DNA from: an uncultured Lachnospiraceae bacterium
GTDB lineage: Bacteria > Bacillota > Clostridia > Lachnospirales > Lachnospiraceae
Assembly (NCBI GenBank): GCA_910588125.1
Contig: CAJUPI010000048.1
Location: 1-24,475, forward strand
DNA: 24,475 nt
Direction: 5' to 3'
Shown: piece by piece, positions 1 through 6,787 of the stretch
Layout: every line of letters starts with the position of its first letter
How positions within the stretch are numbered: the first letter of the stretch is position 1
Translations under genes and position numbers: made by a program
Notes under the pieces: model-generated
Seen by the model: the letters and a program-made list of their open reading frames with translations, nothing else
Database searches by the model: none
Told to the model about the DNA's origin: nothing

Positions 1-129
1 TCCACGCAAAACTCAGGGATTTAAGGACTTCTAAATCCCTGCAAAGTCAAAAGCAGCCGACCATTCCCCACCGCTTCCCGCTCCTTTTTTCCTGGCTGAG
101 TATTCTCAGAGCTAAACTTAATGACATTG
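1..129 (-). repeat. Dispersed palindromic repeat, copy A (cut by window edge)
   Basis: Read on the minus strand from 129, this aligns over most of its length with the element at 20656-20790. The first 15 bases (CAATGTCATTAAGTT) are identical, and both then carry a GAAAAAAGGAGCGG / GAAAAAGGAGCGG block and a small hairpin at the same relative position. Here that hairpin is a perfect 9-bp stem at 15-23/32-40. The second terminal inverted repeat is not visible, so the element is either truncated or continues left of the window. It lies just upstream of the ilvN promoter. No protein is encoded. Confidence 0.7.
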
Positions 130-212
130 TTACGCTGAGATGATAATTTTGGTATATAGCCGGCACAATTCTTCCATAACCAGAGGGAATCCCTCACATT
201 CCTTTTATTTAG

Positions 213-241
213 TTGACAAACTGCACCAGGATTGCTATGAT
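213..241 (+). promoter_or_regulatory. Promoter of ilvN-ilvC
   Basis: TTGACA at 213-218 and TATGAT at 236-241 are separated by 17 bases, a near-consensus sigma-A promoter. Transcription should begin near 248, leaving a leader of about 25 bases. That is too short for a leucine or isoleucine T-box or attenuator, so any feedback at the RNA level would have to lie elsewhere. A 13-base palindrome (GAGGGAATCCCTC, 183-195) lies upstream of the -35 and could be an operator; this is a guess. Confidence 0.8.
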
Positions 242-272
242 TATATGAACGTGAGAGAAAGGGTGAAATACC

Positions 273-773
273 ATGGATAGGATCGTTTTATCATTGCTGG
301 TGGATAATACCGCCGGTGTGTTGAGCCGGGTGGCCGGATTGTTCAGCCGCCGGGGCTACAATATCGAGAGCCTGACGGTCGGCGTGACTGCGGATGAGCG
401 GTATTCCCGGATGACCGTGGTATCGCTGGGTGACCAGGAAATTCTGGAGCAGATAGAAAAGCAGCTGCGCAAGCTGGAGGATGTCCGGGACATCAAGGAG
501 CTGCGGCCGGGGCAGTCTGTCTATCGGGAGCTGATTATGGTCAAGGTCAAGGCAAATGCCAGCGAACGGCAGGCGATCGGCGCGATCTCTGATATTTTCC
601 GGGCGACGATTGTGGATGTAGGCAAGGATTCGCTGACGGTTATGCTGACCGGCGATCAGTCCAAGCTGGATGCATTGATCAATCTGCTGGAGGATTATGA
701 GATTCTGGAGCTGGCAAGGACCGGATTGACCGGATTGTCCAGAGGCTCTGAGGATATTCGTTATCTGCCGTAA
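273..773 (+). CDS. ilvN: Acetolactate synthase, small (regulatory) subunit
   Basis: This is the regulatory subunit of acetohydroxyacid synthase, which condenses pyruvate with pyruvate or 2-ketobutyrate at the first common step of branched-chain amino acid synthesis. The subunit binds the catalytic chain and confers valine feedback inhibition. An N-terminal ACT domain (about residues 3-77) has the family hallmark NTAGVLSRVAGLFSRRGYNI, followed by the usual C-terminal domain; 166 residues is normal for the family. The ATG follows a GAGAAAGGGTG ribosome site. The catalytic subunit ilvB is not in the window. ilvC follows after 80 bases with no clear terminator, so the two are probably co-transcribed. 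Confidence 0.96.
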   Translation: MDRIVLSLLVDNTAGVLSRVAGLFSRRGYNIESLTVGVTADERYSRMTVVSLGDQEILEQIEKQLRKLEDVRDIKELRPGQSVYRELIMVKVKANASERQAIGAISDIFRATIVDVGKDSLTVMLTGDQSKLDALINLLEDYEILELARTGLTGLSRGSEDIRYLP

Positions 774-853
774 GGGATACTCTGCGGCGCCATTATAAAG
801 AAACGCGGCGAAGCAGCCGCAAAATCTGGAAGAAGCATGAGGAGGAAAAAGAC

Positions 854-1873
854 ATGGCAAAGATTTATTATCAGGAGGATTGCAATCTGTCTCTGCTGGA
901 GGGCAAGACGATCGCGGTGATTGGCTATGGCAGCCAGGGACATGCCCACGCATTGAATGCCAAGGAGTCGGACTGCCACGTGATCATAGGCTTGTATGAG
1001 GGCAGCAAGTCCTGGGCCAGGGCAGAGGCACAGGGATTTGAGGTATATACGGCGGCTGAGGCGGCGAAAAAGGCAGATATTATTATGATTCTCATCAATG
1101 ACGAGCTGCAGGCTGACATGTATAAGAATGATATTGAGCCGAATCTGGAAGAGGGGAACATGCTGATGTTTGCCCATGGCTTTAACATTCATTTTGGATG
1201 TATCAATCCTCCGAAGAATGTGGATGTTACCATGATTGCTCCTAAGGGGCCGGGACATACCGTTCGCTCCGAATATCTGGAGGGCAAGGGGGTGCCATGC
1301 CTGGTAGCTGTTGAGCAGGATGCGACGGGAAAAGCCCTGGAGTTGGCCCTCGCTTACGCGCTGGCGATCGGCGGCGCCCGTGCCGGTGTGCTGGAGACTA
1401 CCTTCCGCACCGAGACTGAGACCGACCTGTTCGGTGAGCAGGCCGTGCTCTGCGGTGGCGTATGCGCGCTGATGCAGGCTGGTTTTGAGACGCTGGTGGA
1501 GGCGGGCTATGATCCGAGAAATGCTTATTTTGAGTGTATTCATGAGATGAAGCTGATCGTGGATCTTATTTACCAGTCCGGTTTTGCAGGCATGAGATAT
1601 TCGATTTCCAATACGGCTGAATATGGTGATTATGTGACCGGCCCGAAACTGATCACAGAAGAGACCAAGAAGACCATGAAGAAGATTCTGGCGGATATCC
1701 AGGACGGCACCTTTGCCAAGGAGTTTTTGCTGGATATGTCCCCGGCTGGGCGTCAGGTGCACTTTAAGGCGATGAGAAAGCTGGCGGCAGAGCATCCGGC
1801 AGAGAAGATTGGCGAGGAGATCCGGAAGCTGTACAGCTGGAACAATGAGAGTGATAAGCTGATCAACAATTAA
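854..1873 (+). CDS. ilvC: Ketol-acid reductoisomerase (class I)
   Basis: This cytosolic Mg2+-dependent enzyme isomerises and reduces acetolactate or acetohydroxybutyrate to the dihydroxy acid, the second step of valine/isoleucine synthesis. The Rossmann motif GYGSQGHAHALN is at residues 24-35. The metal ligands of the knotted C-terminal domain are present: D191 and E195 in DLFGEQ, E227 and E231 in ECIHEM; H108 lies in AHGFNIHF. At 339 residues it is the short class I form. The cofactor-specificity loop reads GLYEGSKSW, where many relatives have GLREGSKSW, so an Arg that usually faces the NADPH 2'-phosphate is Tyr48. An AGGAGG site precedes the ATG. It is the second gene after ilvN. Confidence 0.97.
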   Translation: MAKIYYQEDCNLSLLEGKTIAVIGYGSQGHAHALNAKESDCHVIIGLYEGSKSWARAEAQGFEVYTAAEAAKKADIIMILINDELQADMYKNDIEPNLEEGNMLMFAHGFNIHFGCINPPKNVDVTMIAPKGPGHTVRSEYLEGKGVPCLVAVEQDATGKALELALAYALAIGGARAGVLETTFRTETETDLFGEQAVLCGGVCALMQAGFETLVEAGYDPRNAYFECIHEMKLIVDLIYQSGFAGMRYSISNTAEYGDYVTGPKLITEETKKTMKKILADIQDGTFAKEFLLDMSPAGRQVHFKAMRKLAAEHPAEKIGEEIRKLYSWNNESDKLINN

Positions 1874-1897
1874 TCCAGCGGGATATTATGAATTAGG

Positions 1898-1951
1898 CAA
1901 CAGGGGGGAGCATAGGCGGAGGACGCCTTGGCTTTCCCCTGCTTTGCTATT
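1898..1951 (+). terminator. Possible terminator after ilvC
   Basis: An imperfect long stem pairs CAGGGGGGAGC (1901-1911) with GCTTTCCCCTG (1931-1941). A nested AGGCG/CGCCT hairpin lies inside, and the stem is followed by CTTTGCTATT. The U-rich tail is weak, so termination may be incomplete. Confidence 0.4.
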
Positions 1952-2000
1952 GGGGAAAGAATGGCTGTGAAGGCAGAAGAAAGAAGGAGGAGCAGAAAAG

Positions 2001-2582
2001 ATGAGAGATATCTGGATAAGAAACGGCAGAGGGATGGGGAGAATGGTATGTGTGGTGTTGGCGGCAGTTTTGATCTGCGTTCCTGTCTATGCAGAGGAGC
2101 CAAAGGAAGTCCGGGCAGGAGAGAGGGCAGAGGAGCCGGTGAAACAAGAGCAGCTTACGGCCGGCGGGTTGGCAACACAGAGTACTGAAGAAAGGAATGA
2201 AGCCGGCTGGAGACAGGAGGATAACGGCTGGCGCTATTATGATGAGAACGGTGTGATGAAAACCGGCTGGATTCAGGCTCCTGAAGATGGCCTGTGGTAT
2301 AAGATGGATGAGGAAGACGGGAGTTGGATACGCCGTCCGGCGCTGGATATGGAGGCCGTGGTTTACCTTTTGGAGAATGCCATCAAAAAAATGGGACATT
2401 ATCAGAATGAAGAGCACCCGGTGGTGGTTCGGGAGGACTGGCGAAGCGGAAATATCATCAATATGTCCGTCCGCATTGTGACGGGGCCGAATCATGACCA
2501 GATTCTGAACCATTATGAAGTGAATCGGAAAAGCGGTAAGGTAAAAGCGGCCGTGGGAGACAATTTTAATTTATATGACTGA
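2001..2582 (+). CDS. Secreted protein with one cell-wall-binding repeat
   Basis: The function is not recognised. A signal peptide is clear: basic start, hydrophobic core at residues 15-29 and VYA at 29-31 before AEE. After a low-complexity Glu-rich linker comes a choline/cell-wall-binding type repeat (about residues 69-109) with the spaced aromatic pattern GW..DNGWRYYDENGVMKTGW...GLWYKMD. The last 80 residues form an unassigned small domain ending in HYEVNRKSGKV. A single repeat is few for stable wall binding, so this may be a small surface lipo- or wall-associated protein. The start is supported by GAAGGAGGAG upstream. Its 3' end overlaps the convergent LysR gene by 12 bases. Confidence 0.75.
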   Translation: MRDIWIRNGRGMGRMVCVVLAAVLICVPVYAEEPKEVRAGERAEEPVKQEQLTAGGLATQSTEERNEAGWRQEDNGWRYYDENGVMKTGWIQAPEDGLWYKMDEEDGSWIRRPALDMEAVVYLLENAIKKMGHYQNEEHPVVVREDWRSGNIINMSVRIVTGPNHDQILNHYEVNRKSGKVKAAVGDNFNLYD

Positions 2583-3476
2583 CGGCGGCGCCGTATGGCA
2601 GCAAAACTGGATAAAGGTGGCCAGCGCCCGGGAAGTATGGCCGGTACAGCACGCAAAGCCAATGGTTCGTTTGTGAATGGGATTTCCTAGAGGAATTTCG
2701 ATCAGCCGGCCGTTTTGCAAATCTTCTTTTACGAATTCCCGAATGACGCAGCCAATGCCAAGCCCGATGCGGGCAAATTCAATCAGCAGATCCATGGTAG
2801 TGACCTGCAGCAGATTGTTCGCCTCTATGTGATTGGCGCTCATATAGCTATCAATATAATTGCGGGTGATATTATGCTTGTCCAGGAGCATGATATTGCC
2901 CGTTTGAAAAATATCGGTGTCAGGACCTTCCCGAAGAGACAGATTTTCCAGGTAGCTGGGGGAGGCGACAAAGATATCCTCTATCTCCATAATGGGAAAA
3001 AACGTTATATTTTTGGGATTTTCCGGTTTGGCGACGAGGCCGATGTCAATGCGTTGTTGTTCCAGCATGGTAAGCGTGTGGGAGCTGGATTGACTTTCAA
3101 TCGTTATTTTAATGTGCGGATATTGCTCGATAAATCCCTTCAAATAAGGCAGCATGATAAAACGGCACAAAGTATTGCTGACGCCGATACGGATATGCCC
3201 TAAGTTGAATTCGCGGATGCGGTGCAGCTCCTGCTCGCCATAAGCAAGCTCTTCAAAGGCAGCCTGTGTATGGCGAAACAGGATCTTGCCTTCTTCCGTC
3301 AGCTGAACGCCGCGGGAATTGCGGATAAACAGGGTGGTGCTTAGGCTGTCTTCCAGTTTGCTGATGGATTTACTGATGGCGGGTTGGCTGATATACAGTT
3401 CACGGGCAGCTTTGGAGATATTGCCAGCCTGGGCTACGGCATGGAATATGCGGTATTGGGAAAGATTCTGATCCAT
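2571..3476 (-). CDS. LysR-family transcriptional regulator
   Basis: The N-terminal winged helix-turn-helix (about residues 4-62) carries the LysR signature AGNISKAARELYISQPAISKSISKLE. A periplasmic-binding-like effector domain (about 90-295) follows, and 301 residues is typical. The closest named groups are CysL/YwfK-like regulators, but the effector cannot be told from sequence. The ATG follows AAAAGGAG on the minus strand. It is divergent from nagB across a 184-base region with a promoter for each gene, so it may regulate nagB and itself; this is inferred only from position. Confidence 0.93.
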   Translation of the reverse strand: MDQNLSQYRIFHAVAQAGNISKAARELYISQPAISKSISKLEDSLSTTLFIRNSRGVQLTEEGKILFRHTQAAFEELAYGEQELHRIREFNLGHIRIGVSNTLCRFIMLPYLKGFIEQYPHIKITIESQSSSHTLTMLEQQRIDIGLVAKPENPKNITFFPIMEIEDIFVASPSYLENLSLREGPDTDIFQTGNIMLLDKHNITRNYIDSYMSANHIEANNLLQVTTMDLLIEFARIGLGIGCVIREFVKEDLQNGRLIEIPLGNPIHKRTIGFACCTGHTSRALATFIQFCCHTAPPSVI

Positions 3477-3521
3477 TGCGAACTCCTTTTCTCTTAACAG
3501 AAAGCGCTACTAAGTGTTCCC

Positions 3522-3551
3522 AGTATACATCAAAAAAGGATGATTTGTAAA
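3522..3551 (-). promoter_or_regulatory. Promoter of the LysR gene
   Basis: On the minus strand TTTACA (3551-3546) and TATACT (3527-3522) are 18 bases apart, about 45 bases upstream of the LysR start codon. Confidence 0.6.
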
Positions 3552-3597
3552 CGGGTAAAAAAGCATGGGTTTCCTGTGCTATTATGGACAGTAGGCA

Positions 3598-3627
3598 TTG
3601 ACGGGCATCCCTTCTTTCCTTTATAAT
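3598..3627 (+). promoter_or_regulatory. Promoter of nagB
   Basis: TTGACG (3598-3603) and a perfect TATAAT (3622-3627) are separated by 18 bases, giving a start near 3634 and a short leader to the AAAGGAGG ribosome site of nagB. Confidence 0.75.
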
Positions 3628-3660
3628 AGAAAAAAGCGATAAATTAAAGGAGGTTACAGC

Positions 3661-4404
3661 ATGAAGATTTATTGTGAGAAAGATTATGAGGCGATGAGCC
3701 GCCGTGCGGCAGGGATCCTTGGGGCGCAGGTGATTTTGAAGCCGGACAGTGTACTGGGGTTGGCTACCGGCTCCTCTCCGGAGGGCACTTATCGGGAGTT
3801 GATTCGCCGTTATGAGGCGGGAGAGCTGGATTTTTCGAAGGTGACTTCCGTGAATCTGGACGAGTATAAGGGACTTTCCGGGGAGAATGATCAGAGCTAT
3901 CGTTATTTTATGAATACCAATTTTTTTGATCATGTGAATATCGATAAGAGCCGCACGTTTGTGCCGGACGGGCTGGCGGAAGACAGCGATAAAGCGTGTG
4001 CGGCATATAATGCCATCATCCGCCGGGAGGGGCCGGTAGATTTGCAGCTCCTGGGATTGGGATATAACGGCCATATCGGTTTTAATGAACCGGCAGCGAT
4101 TTTTGAAAAAGAGACGCATTGCGTAGATTTGACAGCCAGTACGATTGAGGCGAACAAACGCTTCTTTGAAAAAGAGGAGGATGTCCCGCGGCAGGCTTAT
4201 ACCATGGGCATTGGCAATATTATGCAGGCGAAGAAGATTCTGATCCTCGTCTCCGGCGAAGGGAAAGCGGATATCGTGGCAGAGGCATTTTGCGGACCGG
4301 TGACCCCCAAGGTTCCGGCTTCTATTCTGCAGTTCCATAGCGACGTCACGCTGGTGGGAGATGAAGCCGCTTTGTCAAAGCTGATGGAACGGCTCAATAA
4401 ATAA
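3661..4404 (+). CDS. nagB: Glucosamine-6-phosphate deaminase
   Basis: This cytosolic enzyme converts glucosamine 6-phosphate to fructose 6-phosphate and ammonia, linking amino sugar catabolism to glycolysis. The sugar-isomerase fold motifs are visible: phosphate loop ATGSSPEGTY (residues 35-44), SVNLDEY with catalytic D67, and GYNGHIGFNEP with H138 and E143. N136 replaces the Asp found in the E. coli enzyme, as is usual in Gram-positive homologues such as that of Bacillus subtilis. The 247 residues match the short bacterial form, lacking the C-terminal allosteric extension of the E. coli enzyme. The start follows AAAGGAGG. No nagA is next to it; the following gene begins 6 bases after the stop. 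Confidence 0.96.
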   Translation: MKIYCEKDYEAMSRRAAGILGAQVILKPDSVLGLATGSSPEGTYRELIRRYEAGELDFSKVTSVNLDEYKGLSGENDQSYRYFMNTNFFDHVNIDKSRTFVPDGLAEDSDKACAAYNAIIRREGPVDLQLLGLGYNGHIGFNEPAAIFEKETHCVDLTASTIEANKRFFEKEEDVPRQAYTMGIGNIMQAKKILILVSGEGKADIVAEAFCGPVTPKVPASILQFHSDVTLVGDEAALSKLMERLNK

Positions 4405-4409
4405 GCGAT

Positions 4410-5057
4410 ATGAGGCGGGAAATTGATCTGGCAGAGATTTCGGATGGAAAGCGTTATGAAGCAAATGATATGGTAAGGGTGGACTGTGGCGGATGTCAGG
4501 GATGCTTTTCGTGTTGTGAGGGTATGGGGACTTCCGTGATTCTGGATCCTTACGATGTGCGGGAATTGACAAAAGGGCTTTCTACGACCTTTGAGCTGCT
4601 TTTAAATTCCGTGCTGGAGTTGAATGTGGTGGACGGATTGGTTCTGCCGAATTTAAAGATGGCAGGGGACAGGGAACGGTGCGGATTTTTAAATGAGGAA
4701 GGCCGTTGTTCTGTTCATCCTTTCCGGCCGGGATTTTGCCGTCTGTTTCCTTTAGGACGTATTTATGAAGAAAACAGGTTTTGGTATTTTTTGCAGACGA
4801 AGGAATGCCGCCGGCAAAACCGCGGAAAAGTAAAGGTGAAAAAGTGGATGGGAGTGCCGGAGTTTTCCCGATATGAACGGTTTGTACTTGCATGGCACGA
4901 TTTTTTGAAGAAACAGCAGGAACAGATAGGAGAGGAACCGGACGGAGAACAGGCGAGAGCCGTGTGCATGAGGATTCTGAGGGATTTTTATCTGTGGCCG
5001 TTTGCGGATGAGAGGGATTTTTATGAAGAGTTTGCGGCGAGGCTGCTGCTGTACTAG
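4410..5057 (+). CDS. YkgJ-type cysteine-cluster protein
   Basis: This is a cytosolic protein of the Fe-S/zinc cysteine-cluster family (YkgJ, CxxCxxCC group); its biochemical role is unknown. Cysteines at residues 26, 29, 32, 35 and 36 are followed by C91, C100, C110 and C133, in the pattern CGFLNEEGRCSVHPFRPGFC, as in other members that probably bind a metal cluster. There is no signal peptide. The ATG lies 6 bases after nagB with no good ribosome site, suggesting translational coupling. The TAG stop lies inside the terminal repeat of the MITE-like element that begins at 5052, so the native C terminus may have been replaced or trimmed by the insertion. Confidence 0.85.
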   Translation: MRREIDLAEISDGKRYEANDMVRVDCGGCQGCFSCCEGMGTSVILDPYDVRELTKGLSTTFELLLNSVLELNVVDGLVLPNLKMAGDRERCGFLNEEGRCSVHPFRPGFCRLFPLGRIYEENRFWYFLQTKECRRQNRGKVKVKKWMGVPEFSRYERFVLAWHDFLKKQQEQIGEEPDGEQARAVCMRILRDFYLWPFADERDFYEEFAARLLLY

Positions 5058-5220
5058 TACATCGTTGCATTAATCTTGAAGTAATCCGTGCTTGATGTCT
5101 GCGTCAGTGCAAGGCGGAGGAAGGAGGCGATGCGGTGGCATCGTTGACTGACGACAACGCAGCAATGGAGTAAACAGCGAGTACTGATTACTCGAGAATT
5201 AATGCAACGATGTACTAGTA
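5052..5220. mobile_element. MITE-like element with perfect 23-bp terminal inverted repeats
   Basis: The 169-bp element starts TACTAGTACATCGTTGCATT and ends with its exact reverse complement. The first and last 23 bases pair perfectly, and similarity continues more weakly to about base 46. The core holds GGCGGAGGAAGGAGGCGATG and an inner CTGCGTCAGT-like inverted repeat. There is no open reading frame of note, so it could only move with an outside transposase. It is inserted at the last codon of the preceding gene and just upstream of the pheS promoter. No target duplication longer than TA can be asserted. Confidence 0.75.
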
Positions 5221-5272
5221 TGACCTGCACCAATTAACCATATGTTTCACGTAAAAGAAATCGAAAATGTGC

Positions 5273-5301
5273 TTGACATTTTTACAGGAAATGGCTAGAA
5301 T
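5273..5301 (+). promoter_or_regulatory. Promoter of the T-box/pheS-pheT operon
   Basis: A perfect TTGACA (5273-5278) and TAGAAT (5296-5301) are separated by 17 bases. Transcription should begin near 5308, directly before the T-box leader. Confidence 0.85.
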
Positions 5302-5307
5302 GTAGTA

Positions 5308-5622
5308 TAGATTTTGCAGTAAATGAAAAAAGCAGAGATCATGTTAAGTAGGGGATTATTTTCTGTCAGAGAGAGAGGGTCACCGGCTGTAAGCCCTTTT
5401 CAGTTCCGATAATCTTACGAAATTCCCATGGGAGCTGCGCAGCGGAAAGCGTCCGATTTGAGTCAGGAAAAGGATCGGGACGGAGTAGGCGGCGACGGGT
5501 TGCGCACGTTAAGCGTGAACAAGTGCCTGCGCGGGGAGGAACCTGTGCGGGAATCAGGGTGGTACCACGGTGAATAATCGTCCCTTTGCGATCCGGTAAG
5601 GATGGCAGAGGGGCGTTTTTTA
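5308..5622 (+). ncRNA. T-box riboswitch, phenylalanine-specific
   Basis: A T-box leader senses uncharged tRNA and permits read-through of a terminator. The conserved T-box sequence AGGGTGGTACCACGG is at 5556-5570. Its TGGT bulge (5560-5563) can pair with the ACCA end of tRNA-Phe. In stem I, GAGAGAGAGGGTCACCGGCTG is followed on the 3' side by ACGAAATTCCCATGGGAGC, and the specifier codon is read as TTC (Phe) at 5423-5425. The 5578-5621 terminator competes with the antiterminator formed by the T-box sequence. The leader controls pheS-pheT, so the amino acid agrees with the genes. Confidence 0.93.
5578..5621 (+). terminator. Regulated terminator of the T-box leader
   Basis: CGTCCCTTTGC pairs with GCAGAGGGGCG (11 bp with two G-U pairs) and is followed by a run of Ts. 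The 5' side overlaps the region that pairs with the T-box sequence in the antiterminator state. Confidence 0.88.
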
Positions 5623-5669
5623 TTCTATAGGAAAGTGCGTCCTAAAAAATAAAAATCTTCCAGGGGAGG

Positions 5670-5710
5670 CAATGCCATTAAGTTTAACTCTGAGAATACT
5701 CAGCCATGGG
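5670..5710 (+). repeat. Dispersed palindromic repeat, copy B (one end only)
   Basis: CAATGCCATTAAGTTT followed by CTGAGAATACTCAGCCATGG matches the outer 40 bases of copy A (read on its minus strand) with only a few differences. Similarity then stops. It sits between the T-box terminator and pheS and will be part of the pheS 5' untranslated region. Confidence 0.65.
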
Positions 5711-5745
5711 ACACATACTTTTTTATTTTATAGAGAGGAGAAAAT

Positions 5746-6765
5746 ATGAAAGAGAAGTTAGAGCAGATTAAGGCAGAAGCGCTTAAGCAGATCGAAGCGT
5801 CCGATGCACTGGAGAAGCTGAATGATATCCGAGTAGCTTATCTGGGAAAGAAGGGTCAGTTGACCAGTGTGTTGAAAAATATGAAGAATGTGGCGCCGGA
5901 GGATCGTCCCAAGGTGGGACAGATGGTCAATGACGTCAGGGCGCTGATTGAGCTTAAGCTGGAAGAGACGAAGACCGTTCTGGCTAGAAAGGCCCGTGAG
6001 GAACAATTGAAGCGGGAGGTCATAGATGTGACCTTGCCGGCAAAGAAGGCGAATGTGGGACACAGCCATCCGAACATGGTAGCGCTCAAAGAGGTGGAGA
6101 GAATTTTCGTGGGCATGGGCTATGAGGTGGTGGAAGGGCCTGAAGTAGAATATCAGGACTATAATTTTACGAAGCTTAATATTCCACCGAATCATCCGGC
6201 ACGGGACGAACAGGATACCTTCTTTATCAATCCGGAGATCTGCCTGCGTTCCCAGACATCCCCGGTACAGGCCCGGACCATGGAACAAGGGAAGCTGCCG
6301 ATCCGCATGATTGCGCCGGGACGTGTTTTCCGTTCGGATGAGGTGGACGCCACGCACTCGCCGTCCTTTCATCAGGTAGAGGGATTGGTGATTGACAAGC
6401 ATATCACCTTTGCTGACTTAAAGGGGACGTTAGCAGAGTTCGCCAAAGAGATGTTCGGAGAAGAGACGAAGGTAAAATTCCGTCCCCATCATTTTCCTTT
6501 CACAGAACCAAGTGCAGAGGTGGATGTGAGCTGCTTTAAATGTGGCGGCAAAGGCTGCCGCTTTTGCAAAGGCTCCGGCTGGATTGAGATTTTGGGCTGC
6601 GGCATGGTTCATCCTCATGTGCTGGAAATGTGTGGTATTGATCCGGAGGAATATACCGGTTTTGCCTTTGGCGTAGGATTGGAGAGAATTGCACTGCTCA
6701 AATATGAGATTGATGATATGAGGCTGCTCTATGAGAATGATATCCGGTTCCTGAAGCAGTTTTGA
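5746..6765 (+). CDS. pheS: Phenylalanyl-tRNA synthetase alpha subunit
   Basis: This is the catalytic subunit of the cytosolic alpha2-beta2 enzyme that charges tRNA-Phe. An N-terminal coiled-coil tRNA-binding region (about residues 1-85) precedes the class II catalytic domain. Motif 2 is GRVFRSDEVDATHSPSFHQ and motif 3 is FGVGLERIALLKYEI near the C terminus. A CxxCxxxxCxxC cluster (CFKCGGKGCRFC) before GWIEILGCGMVHP is the usual Gram-positive form. The 339 residues are standard. The ATG follows GAGAGGAG. It is the first gene after the Phe T-box, and pheT follows after 22 bases. Confidence 0.98.
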   Translation: MKEKLEQIKAEALKQIEASDALEKLNDIRVAYLGKKGQLTSVLKNMKNVAPEDRPKVGQMVNDVRALIELKLEETKTVLARKAREEQLKREVIDVTLPAKKANVGHSHPNMVALKEVERIFVGMGYEVVEGPEVEYQDYNFTKLNIPPNHPARDEQDTFFINPEICLRSQTSPVQARTMEQGKLPIRMIAPGRVFRSDEVDATHSPSFHQVEGLVIDKHITFADLKGTLAEFAKEMFGEETKVKFRPHHFPFTEPSAEVDVSCFKCGGKGCRFCKGSGWIEILGCGMVHPHVLEMCGIDPEEYTGFAFGVGLERIALLKYEIDDMRLLYENDIRFLKQF

Positions 6766-6787
6766 TAGGCAAGGAGGAGAACATTAT

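Noticed and set aside
130..272. Search for a leucine/isoleucine T-box or attenuator before ilvN
   Set aside because: The leader predicted from the promoter is only about 25 bases, and no T-box motif is present.
761..1795. Long minus-strand reading frame of 344 codons opposite ilvC
   Set aside because: It mirrors the codon structure of ilvC, has no ribosome site and no family features, so it is a shadow frame.
4066..4068. Asn136 in nagB where the E. coli enzyme has Asp
   Set aside because: Gram-positive deaminases commonly have this Asn, so it is not a lost catalytic residue.
4582..5070. Minus-strand frame of 162 codons opposite the YkgJ-type gene
   Set aside because: The plus-strand gene has the conserved cysteine pattern; the opposite frame is low in features and has no ribosome site.
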